Origin: Oceanobacillus profundus
GTDB lineage: Bacteria > Bacillota > Bacilli > Bacillales > Amphibacillaceae
Direction: 5' to 3'
Assembly (NCBI RefSeq): GCF_003515705.1
Contig: NZ_QWEH01000002.1
Location: 62,001 to 126,000, forward strand
DNA length: 64,000 bases
A program made the position numbers and the translations under genes. This document shows, piece by piece, positions 35,848 through 44,109 of the stretch. The notes below the pieces were generated by a model, which saw only the letters and a list, made by a program, of their open reading frames with translations, searched no databases and had not been told where the DNA came from. Position 1 is the first letter of the stretch. Every line of letters starts with the position of its first letter.

Positions 35848-35923
35848 CATGGCTGTTCACAATTAACAAGACGAGCGTAGCAAATGCGAACATTAACTCA
35901 AGCACTTTGTCAATTGGTATCAC
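35837..35923 (-). CDS. Putative holin-like type I toxin peptide, 28 residues
   Basis: Reading leftward, GTG 35921-35923 opens MIPIDKVLELMFAFATLVLL and eight more residues ending HEKK. It is a single membrane helix with short polar ends and a lysine tail, the pattern of the TxpA/BsrG and Hol-Tox peptides (xxLxLMxxFxxxVxxLI...KK). Its ribosome site GAAAGGGG (35933-35940) is nine bases upstream. It can be hidden by pairing of AACCC with GGGTT in the same leader, as in known type I toxins. An A6-GTT-C-AACTTTTTT palindrome lies just before. Family assignment is from pattern only. Confidence 0.65.
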   Translation of the reverse strand: MIPIDKVLELMFAFATLVLLIVNSHEKK

Positions 35924-36246
35924 AGGCTTCAACCCCTTTCGTTAGGGTTTAAGCCACCATGTAAAAAAGTTGAACTTTTTTACTGCTTCTGCCTAAGCAT
36001 ACTCTGCAAGACCTATCTATTAGATTATACTATACAAATATTATAAAAAGTTTAAATTATTTAAAAATGATAACAATTTCCTAGAAATTAACAGCTATTT
36101 ATGAGTACATAGTAGAAGTGAATCTTTATCATCTAGGTCTTGTTAAGGACAATATAAGGGCAATTGGAATAAGCTTTCAATGGTTGTTTTTTTATAATCG
36201 CTTGATTTATTAAAAAACTATCCGTATAATGAATTTAATTTCGTGA

Positions 36247-36550
36247 TATAATAAAAAAACGTTGATGGGGAAAAGTAGGATTTTCATTTTTTCAAAGAGA
36301 GCTCCCGTAGCTGAGAAGGAGTAAAAAAAGAAATCTGAACAATGGCCTCGGAGTTTCGCAACTGAAACTATTGTTATAGGAGTAGGTTCCGGCGAGATTT
36401 GGTACTCGTTATCCATACCACAGTATAATGAGAGCGATTTAGCTTTTCGTACTTGATGAGGCTGTATGTGTGAGCATACGGTGAAGTAAGGTGGTACCAC
36501 GTTCATTCAACCACGTCCTTACCGTTTATTCGGTAATGACGTGGTTTTTT
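36247..36550 (+). promoter_or_regulatory. T-box riboswitch upstream of the SAM-hydrolase gene
   Basis: TATAAT at 36247 starts the leader. Stem I has AAAAGTA (36271-36277) opposite GAACAATGG (36337-36345), with flanking helices AGGATTTTC/GAAATCT and GGGG/CCTC. AAGTAAGGTGGTACCACG (36484-36501) is the T-box, and AACCACGTCCTTACCG/CGGTAATGACGTGGTT plus T (36509-36550) the terminator. The codon is ambiguous: the triplet right after GAA is CAA (Gln), but counting from the basal helix gives AUG (Met) followed by G. TGGT demands a tRNA with discriminator A, which suits Met and not Gln. 35982-36246 shows only the toxin-side promoter region. Confidence 0.9.
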
Positions 36551-36668
36551 AGTTTGCAAATAGGAAAGTATCAACTTTCCTATTTGCACTAAGGAACTCG
36601 CTTAAAAGCTTGCAATCCAAAATATAAGGAATTCTAAGAAAGCAAAGAACTTCTTCCAAGAATCCCTT

Positions 36669-36691
36669 TAACGAATGACAAGTTTTCTAAT
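36669..36691. repeat. Short dispersed repeat, copy 1
   Basis: TAACGAATGACAAGTTTTCT followed by AAT recurs with one change at 58303-58325. Both copies lie in leader regions, 50 and 146 bases before gene starts. Confidence 0.45.
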
Positions 36692-36740
36692 AAAAAAGCG
36701 AATAAATAAGCGTATAAACGATAAAATGGAGGGTCAGAGA

Positions 36741-37580
36741 ATGAGCAAAAATTTAGTGTTGCAAACAGATTTTGGGGTAAGTGACGGGGCAGTAAGTGCA
36801 ATGAATGGAGTGGCTATATCCGTTGATCCAGCTATTCGTATTTTTGATCTGACACATGATATTCCGCAATACAATATATGGGAAGCATCCTATCGTTTGT
36901 ACCAAACGATTAGCTATTGGCCAAAAGGAACTGTGTTTATTTCCGTTGTCGATCCAGGAGTCGGAACAGATCGGATGAGTGTTGTTGTAAAAACGAAGGA
37001 AGGTCAATATATTGTAACCCCGAATAATGGAACCCTGACCCATATTAAACATAGCGTAGGAATCTCAGAAGCACGAGTAATTGACGAAAAAATAAATCGG
37101 CTCCCAAATTCTGGAGAATCCTATACGTTCCATGGGCGAGATGTATATGCATATACAGGGGCAAGGCTGACTGCAGGTGTTATTTCCTTTGAAGAGGTTG
37201 GTCCGAGTGTTGCTGCCCGCGAAATAATTGAATTACCAAGGACAAAAGCTAGAATTGAGGATGATTCAATTAAAGGTAATATTGATATTCTCGATGTTCG
37301 TTTTGGTAACCTATGGACGAATATTAATCGTGAACTATTTATCGCAGCAGGAATTCAATATGGTGATACATTAGAAGTATCTATTCAAAATAATACACGG
37401 CATATATATAAAAATATGATGCGATTTGGTCGTTCGTTTGCAGATAGTCGATTAGGCGAGCCGATTGTGTTTGTGAATTCATTAGATAAATTAGGAGTAG
37501 CTATTAATCAAGGTTCCTTCGCTAAAGCGTATCATATTGAGACTGGGGCAAATTGGATGATTAGTTTTCGTAAAGTTTAA
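36741..37580 (+). CDS. SAM hydroxide adenosyltransferase (DUF62 family)
   Basis: The 279-residue protein matches the fluorinase-like DUF62 family, whose bacterial members hydrolyse S-adenosylmethionine to adenosine and methionine. LVLQTDFGVSDGAVSAMNGVA at the N-terminus, FDLTHDIPQYNIWEASYRL near residue 32, and VVDPGVGTDR near residue 72 are conserved. YTFHGRDVYAYTGARL near residue 125 carries the Asp-Arg-His-type catalytic set. ATG 36741 has TGGAGGGTCAGAG upstream. The T-box 190 bases before it places it under amino-acid control, possibly methionine. The M20 gene follows after 73 bases. Confidence 0.88.
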   Translation: MSKNLVLQTDFGVSDGAVSAMNGVAISVDPAIRIFDLTHDIPQYNIWEASYRLYQTISYWPKGTVFISVVDPGVGTDRMSVVVKTKEGQYIVTPNNGTLTHIKHSVGISEARVIDEKINRLPNSGESYTFHGRDVYAYTGARLTAGVISFEEVGPSVAAREIIELPRTKARIEDDSIKGNIDILDVRFGNLWTNINRELFIAAGIQYGDTLEVSIQNNTRHIYKNMMRFGRSFADSRLGEPIVFVNSLDKLGVAINQGSFAKAYHIETGANWMISFRKV

Positions 37581-37653
37581 ACTACAAGTTGTTTGTGAAT
37601 TTTCAAATGAATGTTTTTCTGATATGTTGTAAAAGAGAAAGGAGATGTTAAGC

Positions 37654-38958
37654 TTGACTAAAAATCTATCATTGCAGGAACGATTGCTTGAGCAATATGA
37701 TAAAAGCTATGAAGGGAATGGAATATTGGGTGAGCGAATCGCACATCGTTTAAGTGAACTGTCAAAAATTGGTCTAACTGCCGATAATGGTTCAAACCGC
37801 CCTGGTTTTTCTTTAGCAGAAAAGCAAGCGAAGGAATTAATCAAAACATGGATGCTAAAGGCTGGACTTTCAATTTCGGAGGATGGAGCTGGAAATGTTT
37901 TTGGCAGATTAACTGGTAAGGAAGATCATCTGCCGGCTATCATGAGTGGATCTCATGTTGATAGTGTTCCAAATGGTGGTCATTTTGATGGACCGCTTGG
38001 TGTTTTAGCTGCGCTTGAAGTGGTAGAAGCTTGGAAGGAAACGGACTATCGGCCAAGAAAGCCATTTGAGGTTGCTATTTTTACAGATGAAGAAGGCTCC
38101 CGCTTTAACAATGGATTAAATGGTAGTGAAGCATTGATTGGGAAAGCGAATGTAGAGGAGAAAATAGAACTGCAGGATGAAGAAGGAAGAAGCTTTGCGG
38201 AGGTTTTACAGGATGTAGGATTATCTGTTCAAGGTTATGCAGAAGCGGGTCGGCAATTAGATGAAATCGAGTTATTTGTGGAAGTACATATAGAACAAGG
38301 AAAACGATTAGAAAAGGAAGAGCTTCCATGTGGAATTGTTACAGGGATTGCGGGCCCATGCTGGCTTGAATTTACGTTTGATGGAGAAGCAGGGCATGCA
38401 GGCAATACACCAATGGATGACCGGAAGGATGCGTTAGTTGCTGCAAGTGATTTTGTGATGAAAGTCAATCAATTGCCAAGACAAATAAATGATTCTGCAG
38501 TGGCTACCATAGGTAAACTTCAGGTTGAGCCAAACGGGGTTAACGTTATTCCTGGAAAAGTAACCCTCTATGTTGACATTCGGGATATATACAAAGAAAC
38601 ACGTGATGAGCTAGTAAATTGTGTTCTATCACTAAGTAAGGAAATTGCAGATACGTATCATATTCAAGTGAACCATGAAGAAAAAGTCCGTGTTCATCCG
38701 GTTCCGATTGCAGAAGATATTCAACAAGTTTTAGAACAAGCGTTATTGGAGCATGGAATTTCACCCTATAAATTACCAAGTGGGGCAGCTCATGATGCAA
38801 TGATCCTAGGCGAAAAAATACCTGTAGCCATGATTTTTACACAAAGTAAAAATGGAATTAGTCATAATCCTGCTGAATGGTCGTCTTTAAGTGACTGTGT
38901 ACAAACAGTTCAAGTGCTCAAAACATTTGTGGAAAGCTTGCAGCATGACAGAAGGTAG
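37654..38958 (+). CDS. M20-family N-carbamoyl-amino-acid / ureidoglycolate-type amidohydrolase
   Basis: The 434-residue Zn/Mn enzyme belongs to the AmaB/AllC group that cleaves N-carbamoyl-L-amino acids or allantoate. MSGSHVDSVPNGGHFDGPLG near residue 97 (metal His and Asp), FTDEEGSRF near residue 148 (catalytic Glu, metal Glu), VEVHIEQGKRLE near residue 210, and GAAHDAM near residue 375 are the family motifs. TTG 37654 is preferred because AAAGGAG lies nine bases before it; the ATG at 37645 abuts that site. It lies within the T-box transcript. Confidence 0.87.
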   Translation: MTKNLSLQERLLEQYDKSYEGNGILGERIAHRLSELSKIGLTADNGSNRPGFSLAEKQAKELIKTWMLKAGLSISEDGAGNVFGRLTGKEDHLPAIMSGSHVDSVPNGGHFDGPLGVLAALEVVEAWKETDYRPRKPFEVAIFTDEEGSRFNNGLNGSEALIGKANVEEKIELQDEEGRSFAEVLQDVGLSVQGYAEAGRQLDEIELFVEVHIEQGKRLEKEELPCGIVTGIAGPCWLEFTFDGEAGHAGNTPMDDRKDALVAASDFVMKVNQLPRQINDSAVATIGKLQVEPNGVNVIPGKVTLYVDIRDIYKETRDELVNCVLSLSKEIADTYHIQVNHEEKVRVHPVPIAEDIQQVLEQALLEHGISPYKLPSGAAHDAMILGEKIPVAMIFTQSKNGISHNPAEWSSLSDCVQTVQVLKTFVESLQHDRR

Positions 38959-38967
38959 ACTTGCTTA

Positions 38968-40044
38968 ATGGACATTTTTTGGCTGCGTTTTGTACTGTTT
39001 GGCCTGATATGGATTATGATGATTTTGTTCGATAGTATTAATACTGCATATAGTATAGGACTCTTTGCCTTAGCACTTGCATTATACTTTTTGATGTCTC
39101 TTCATAAAGGATTGTTTTTCTTATTTATCTGTCTCTCTTTTATAATTGGAATACATAGCTTTCTTTATGTCGATACGGTGATGCTCACGATTGTATTGTA
39201 CGGTTATTGTTTAGCAGATGCAGCGGTTCGTTTAAAGCGAAGGGAATTAATCTTGTATCTATTATTTACGATTGTCATATCGGCCATCCCCATTTTTAAG
39301 CTTGATATGTTTGATGTGCGCTTTGCACTCGTATATCTCCTATTCTCCATGCTGCTGTTTTTATTAAATCGCCTTATTTTGGAGCGGAATGAGCAATGGG
39401 AAATTTATGATCAATTATTGGGAGAATATCGTAAATTGAAACGTATGAACCTGAAGGCAGAAGGCCATGCGCGACTAGAGGAACGGACTAAAATTGCCCG
39501 AGATATTCATGACTCTGTTGGACATCGGTTAACGGCATTAATTATGAAATTAGAAATGCTCAGCATTGAAAAAAAAGATAATAGCTTTAACGAGCTTAAA
39601 CAGATGGCGAAGGAAAGTCTAGACGAAACAAGGCATGCTGTTAAAGCATTAAAATCAGAAGAAAACGAAGGGATTGCAACTGTTGTTCATCTAATTCGAA
39701 AATTAGAGGCAGAAAGCCATATTTTAGTTCAATTTACGATGAAGCAAGGGGTATTATCGATCCCGCTTTCGAATGAAAAAAGTGTCGTTCTATACCGTGT
39801 TATCCAAGAAGCTTTAACGAATGCAATGAGGCATGTCCAGTCAAGAGAAGTAAAAATTACGCTCGGAAAAACAGCAACAGAAGATATATCATTTGAAATT
39901 AGGAATGCTGTCTTTGAGCCAAAACCATTTCAGTTTGGATTTGGACTTTCAAGTATGAAAAATCGAGTGGAAGAAGTTGAGGGAAAGCTAACAGTGTATC
40001 AAACGGAAAAGCATTTTATCGTATCGGGTGTGATCCCAGGTTAG
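38968..40044 (+). CDS. NarL-group sensor histidine kinase (LnrJ/YfiJ-like)
   Basis: The 358-residue kinase has a membrane-embedded N-terminus with about six hydrophobic segments (residues 1-135) and no large outside domain, suggesting it senses within the membrane. The HisKA_3 box is ARLEERTKIARDIHDSVGHRLTALIMKLEML near residue 170. The ATPase shows QEALTNAMRHVQ and FGFGLSSMKNRVEEV. In LnrJ this layout detects membrane-acting polyenes. It begins nine bases after the M20 stop with a weak site (AGGTAG), so it may be co-expressed from the T-box transcript. Confidence 0.85.
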   Translation: MDIFWLRFVLFGLIWIMMILFDSINTAYSIGLFALALALYFLMSLHKGLFFLFICLSFIIGIHSFLYVDTVMLTIVLYGYCLADAAVRLKRRELILYLLFTIVISAIPIFKLDMFDVRFALVYLLFSMLLFLLNRLILERNEQWEIYDQLLGEYRKLKRMNLKAEGHARLEERTKIARDIHDSVGHRLTALIMKLEMLSIEKKDNSFNELKQMAKESLDETRHAVKALKSEENEGIATVVHLIRKLEAESHILVQFTMKQGVLSIPLSNEKSVVLYRVIQEALTNAMRHVQSREVKITLGKTATEDISFEIRNAVFEPKPFQFGFGLSSMKNRVEEVEGKLTVYQTEKHFIVSGVIPG

Positions 40045-40051
40045 GAGGGGT

Positions 40052-40690
40052 ATGATGTGGAATATTTTATTAGTTGAGGACCAGACGATTGTTCGTCAAG
40101 GGTTAAAGGTTATTTTAGAACAAGAAGAAAGGTTCAACGTATCACATCAAGCAGAAAATGGACAGCAGGCAGTAAGAATAATGGAAAAGCATTTAATCGA
40201 TTTTATTTTGATGGATGTGCGGATGCCTGTAATGAATGGAATTGAAGCAACGCGAATTATAAAAAAACGTTGGCCAGATGTGAAGATTTTAATTTTAACA
40301 ACGTTTAATGATGATGAATATGCGGTGCAGGCCCTAAGAGAAGGAGCAAATGGTTTTTTATTAAAAACCTCTGACCCCGCAAAATTAATCGATGCTGTAC
40401 ACAGCTGTATGAGTGGTGGATTAACGATTCATGATGAAGTGGCAGCAAAGGTAATGCCGCGGCTATTGCAGACAAGTGAAAAACCGAAGCTTGATATTAA
40501 TTTTTCAGAGAGAGAACTTGCGATTACAAAACTCGTCGGTGAAGGAAGAACAAATAAGGAAATTGCGGATGAACTATATCTTTCGATCGGTACAGTTAAG
40601 AATCATTTGACCTTGATTTTGCAGAAAGCAGGTTTACGTGACCGAACGCAGCTTGCGATCTATGCGGTAACACATGGGATTACGGATTAA
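40052..40690 (+). CDS. NarL/LuxR-type response regulator (LnrK/YfiK-like)
   Basis: The 212-residue regulator has a receiver domain (LLVEDQTIVRQGLKVIL, phospho-Asp in DFILMDVRMPVMNGIEA near residue 54, lysine in GFLLKTSDPAKL near residue 104) and a LuxR HTH (FSERELAITKLVGEGRTNKEIADELYLSIGTVKNHL, near residues 150-185). It is paired with the kinase seven bases upstream. By comparison with the B. subtilis lnrJK-lnrLMN order, its target is probably the ABC exporter at 41.9 kb. ATG 40052 and ATG 40055 are both possible behind GGAGGGGT. Confidence 0.88.
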   Translation: MMWNILLVEDQTIVRQGLKVILEQEERFNVSHQAENGQQAVRIMEKHLIDFILMDVRMPVMNGIEATRIIKKRWPDVKILILTTFNDDEYAVQALREGANGFLLKTSDPAKLIDAVHSCMSGGLTIHDEVAAKVMPRLLQTSEKPKLDINFSERELAITKLVGEGRTNKEIADELYLSIGTVKNHLTLILQKAGLRDRTQLAIYAVTHGITD

Positions 40691-40803
40691 TGGAAATAGA
40701 GAACCTAAAATAGTGTCATTAGATTGTTACAACTCTCCTATCTCGTAAGCTTTTATCTACTTTATAATTTAGGGTAGAGCAGACGAGAAAGGTGGCGTTA
40801 TGG

Positions 40804-41610
40804 ATGCTTGATATTATTCTGGATGAATTTCATTTTTCTACATTATGGAATGGTGGGATTTTCTTATTTGCAATGTTTGCTGCAATCATTTATTTTTTTC
40901 TTCTGCCTGCTTCACAGAAACATAGCTGGTGGAAGTCATTTGCTTTTATAGCAGGATTAATTGTTATTTTTATTGCCATTGCTAGTCCATTAAATGTTAC
41001 AGGTAGAATTAAGTTTAGCACGCATAGCTTGCAGTTGGTTTTAGTACTGCTTGTTGCTCCGCCGCTTCTCATCTTTGGATTTAAAACGAAAATAGTAGAG
41101 CGAGTGAAATCAATTGGAAGCATGAAGAAAGTAGTTTCGGTTCTTACAAAGCCTATTGTAGCAAGTGCTATATTTCAAGTCGTTTTTTACAGTTATCACA
41201 TTCCATTCATTTTTAATTTCGCAAGACTTGATCTTTATTTAAATTATTTCTTTTTACTTGCACTTTTTCTTTCTGCTGTACTTCTCTGGTTTCCGATTCT
41301 TTCATCAAATCAGTTGACCTCTGGCCAAAAGTGGAAGTATTCATTCGCGAATATCATTTTGCTAACCCCATTTAGTTTGATTTTATTTTTTGCAAATACT
41401 GGATTGTATGCGATTTATTCGGATATTAACTTGTTCATGTCTGCACTTGCTCTTTGCTTACCTGATTTAACAGAAGTTCCTCCTGAATTCTTTGCCTCAC
41501 TTCTGCCTTTTGATCCAGTTCATGAGCAATGGCTTGGATCATTATATTTCTTTGTTGGCATTATAATCAGCTTTACGATTGTTAATTTTCTGTCATCTAA
41601 AAGGACTTAA
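40804..41610 (+). CDS. ctaG: CtaG, cytochrome c oxidase (caa3) assembly factor
   Basis: The 268-residue membrane protein has seven hydrophobic segments and the caa3_CtaG family features: FSTHSLQLVLVLLVAPPLLIFG near residue 75, FYSYHIPFIFNFA near residue 129, and LPDLTEVPPEFFA near residue 226. In B. subtilis CtaG is needed for an active caa3 oxidase, probably for the CuB site. ATG 40804 is chosen over GTG 40792 because GAAAGGTGG precedes it at normal distance. Here it sits alone between the two-component system and the ABC exporter, away from cta genes, and has its own terminator. Confidence 0.88.
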   Translation: MLDIILDEFHFSTLWNGGIFLFAMFAAIIYFFLLPASQKHSWWKSFAFIAGLIVIFIAIASPLNVTGRIKFSTHSLQLVLVLLVAPPLLIFGFKTKIVERVKSIGSMKKVVSVLTKPIVASAIFQVVFYSYHIPFIFNFARLDLYLNYFFLLALFLSAVLLWFPILSSNQLTSGQKWKYSFANIILLTPFSLILFFANTGLYAIYSDINLFMSALALCLPDLTEVPPEFFASLLPFDPVHEQWLGSLYFFVGIIISFTIVNFLSSKRT

Positions 41611-41613
41611 TGT

Positions 41614-41653
41614 AGAGATCAGCTTAAGAACGCTTAAGCGAATCTCTTTTTTT
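41614..41653 (+). terminator. Terminator after ctaG
   Basis: AGAGAT-CA-GCTTAAG pairs with CTTAAGC-GA-ATCTCT, followed by seven T. The remaining 41654-41892 shows no gene; a long frame there has no ribosome site. Confidence 0.9.
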
Positions 41654-41892
41654 ATGCGCAACAACATACGATGCCTCCTGCGCAATACTGAAATAGAATT
41701 CCAGAAGAAACCGACCGAGAGAAAAAGCAAGTACCATCCATATCGTATTTCAGCGCGTTTTTCACAACCAGGAATGAACCCAATATATTTAATGAGTGAC
41801 TTAAGTCATCTTATTAATTTCCTATTTCATGACCTCAGACAGTATATTCTAACCGTTAAATTTCGTAAACTTAGTTTATGGGAGGGATTTGC

Positions 41893-42825
41893 ATGCTGGA
41901 ATTAGTAGATTTGTCGAAGAAATTTAAACAAATGGATGCTGTGAAGAATTTAAATATGTTTATTGAAAAGGGAGAAATTATTGGGCTGCTCGGTCCGAAT
42001 GGTGCTGGAAAATCAACTGCTATTTCGATGCTATCCTCATTAATTGAACCAACAAAAGGTGACGTTCGTTTTCAAAATAAAAGTATGATTAAGCACCCAG
42101 CACCACTCCGAAAAGTCATTGGCGTAGTGCCCCAAGAAATTGCTTTATATGAAGATTTGACTGCAGAGGAAAATATGCGGTTTTTCGGAAGAATTTATCG
42201 ACTTAGAGGCACACAGCTAAAAAAGAAAATAGACGAGGTGCTCGAACAAATCGGTCTAACAGATCGCCGGAAGGATATTGTAAAAACATTTTCAGGTGGG
42301 ATGAAGCGAAGACTGAACATTGGTGTAGCTATGTTGCATGATCCGGAGATTATTATCATGGATGAACCGACTGTTGGAATTGACCCACAATCTCGAAATT
42401 ATATTTTGGAAACGGTAAAGCGATTGAATAAAGAAAAACAGATGACGGTTTTATATACAAGTCATTATATGGAAGAAGTAGAGTTTCTCTGTGATCGAAT
42501 TTACATTATGGATAAAGGGAATCTCATTGCTTCAGGAACAAAGGATGAAATTAAGCGAATTCTATCTGCTGAAAAGACCATTTCGATACAAGCTGAACGT
42601 TGGAATGACGAGTTTATTGAAGAATTGAAACAGAACCCAACGGTAAATCGAGTTACTGTTGGTGAAAAAGAAATTACAGTTATTATCCCAAAAGAAGTAA
42701 ATATGTTTTCTGCAATAATTAGAATGGCTGAAAATGCGGATATGGAGTTACATTCTGTTGATGTACAGACACCTACATTGGAAGACGTATTCTTGCACCT
42801 TACTGGAAGAGCCTTACGAGATTAG
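41893..42825 (+). CDS. ABC transporter ATP-binding protein (LnrL/YfiL-like)
   Basis: The 310-residue ATPase has Walker A GLLGPNGAGKSTAIS near residue 36, the signature FSGGMKRRLNIGVAM near residue 134, Walker B IIIMDEPTVGIDPQSRN near residue 154, and the H-loop YTSHYMEEVEFLCDR. The C-terminal extension is that of drug-export ATPases such as CcmA/YfiL. ATG 41893 is preferred because GGGAGG lies just before it and the upstream ATG overlaps that site. It is followed by two ABC-2 permeases, the LnrLMN order. Confidence 0.92.
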   Translation: MLELVDLSKKFKQMDAVKNLNMFIEKGEIIGLLGPNGAGKSTAISMLSSLIEPTKGDVRFQNKSMIKHPAPLRKVIGVVPQEIALYEDLTAEENMRFFGRIYRLRGTQLKKKIDEVLEQIGLTDRRKDIVKTFSGGMKRRLNIGVAMLHDPEIIIMDEPTVGIDPQSRNYILETVKRLNKEKQMTVLYTSHYMEEVEFLCDRIYIMDKGNLIASGTKDEIKRILSAEKTISIQAERWNDEFIEELKQNPTVNRVTVGEKEITVIIPKEVNMFSAIIRMAENADMELHSVDVQTPTLEDVFLHLTGRALRD

Positions 42826-42837
42826 GAGTTGGGTTAA

Positions 42838-44109
42838 ATGATAGGTCAAATTGTTAAAAAACAAGCATTAATACTATTGCGAAATCCGATTCAAATTCTC
42901 CTGTTAGTTGGATTGCCAATCATCCTGATTGCGATTCTAAGTACAGCACTTGGGGGCATGATGATGGGGGGAGGATCACCGAATATTCATGTGAAAGTTG
43001 CACTTGTTGAACATGGGGATGAGGAAGAAGAAATTCAACGTTTTTTAGGAGAACTTGAAGATGAGGGAATGCCAAGAGAAGCTATTAAAGAAATGGAGAC
43101 AGGAATTGAGCAGATGGCACCTGTCAGCATGTTAAAGGATGAGGTATTTGGAAGTGAGGAGGCACGTGAGTTTGTGGAGCTTCATGAAGTAGAGGCTACA
43201 GAACTTACTGAAATATGGGATGATAATTCGTATACTGCAGTAGTAGAAGTTCCTGAAAATTTCACCTATGAATCATTAGAATACTTGGTTCTTAATCATA
43301 ATTCACAGCCTGTACTAGAGGTATCGCAAAATGATGAACAGCAAATTGGACCGATGATTGTAAATGAAATATTGACCCAATTTCAAGAACAGCTCACATT
43401 AGGGGCATTCTTACAAAAGAATGGAATTGAACAAGGTGCTATACAGGTGGATGAAGGTATATTCACTGGTGAGGCATTGACACTGGATCAGGAAAATCCA
43501 ATCGGGTCGCAAGAATATTATGCAGTTGGTATGACAGTAATGAATGTGCTTTTTATTGCATCAACAATAGGAACAATTGCATTTATGGAGAAAAAAATTC
43601 ACGTATTCGATCGGATTATTTTAGGGAATGTCTCACGCTGGGAATATTTTATTGGTGTGCTTCTTTCTGGAACATTGTTTAGTTTTATCCATTTACTGAT
43701 TGTTTATGGCTTTTCATGGATTGTCTATGGAGTGAAATGGCCAAACCTTTTATCCTTCTTTACGGTAACGGCATCACTTGCAATTGCGATAGGAGGTATC
43801 GCGGTACTGCTTACAGCAATTAGCTACCGATTTAATTCGGAAATGATCACCAATTTCTTCTCCGGTATTGTTGTGACATTGATGGCGGTCCTAGGTGGGA
43901 GCTTCTTTCCGATCGGTGATTCATCTGCATTTATTCAGATGCTTGGAAACCTGACTCCCAACGGTGCTGGGATGTCTTCCTACTTGATGATTTTAAGAGG
44001 AGATGACATTGGAGAGATTAGTCACCACGTTTTATTTCTCGTTCTGTTTGCAGCGACCTCTATCATTATCGCAGCAATTAGTTTTCCGAAAAGGGGGCGA
44101 GCTGTATGA
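42838..44109 (+). CDS. ABC-2 type permease (LnrM/YfiM-like)
   Basis: The 423-residue permease has one N-terminal membrane helix, a large outside domain (about residues 45-225, acidic), and five clustered C-terminal helices with FNSEMITNFFSGIVVTLMAVLGGSFFP near residue 335, the ABC-2 pattern. It is 12 bases after the ATPase and overlaps the next permease by four bases. Together they should form an asymmetric exporter, by analogy for membrane-active antibiotics. Confidence 0.88.
   Translation: MIGQIVKKQALILLRNPIQILLLVGLPIILIAILSTALGGMMMGGGSPNIHVKVALVEHGDEEEEIQRFLGELEDEGMPREAIKEMETGIEQMAPVSMLKDEVFGSEEAREFVELHEVEATELTEIWDDNSYTAVVEVPENFTYESLEYLVLNHNSQPVLEVSQNDEQQIGPMIVNEILTQFQEQLTLGAFLQKNGIEQGAIQVDEGIFTGEALTLDQENPIGSQEYYAVGMTVMNVLFIASTIGTIAFMEKKIHVFDRIILGNVSRWEYFIGVLLSGTLFSFIHLLIVYGFSWIVYGVKWPNLLSFFTVTASLAIAIGGIAVLLTAISYRFNSEMITNFFSGIVVTLMAVLGGSFFPIGDSSAFIQMLGNLTPNGAGMSSYLMILRGDDIGEISHHVLFLVLFAATSIIIAAISFPKRGRAV

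Noticed and set aside
41579-41905. 108-codon plus-strand frame between ctaG and the ABC ATPase
   Set aside because: Starts inside ctaG, crosses its terminator and has no ribosome site; amino-acid content is not protein-like.
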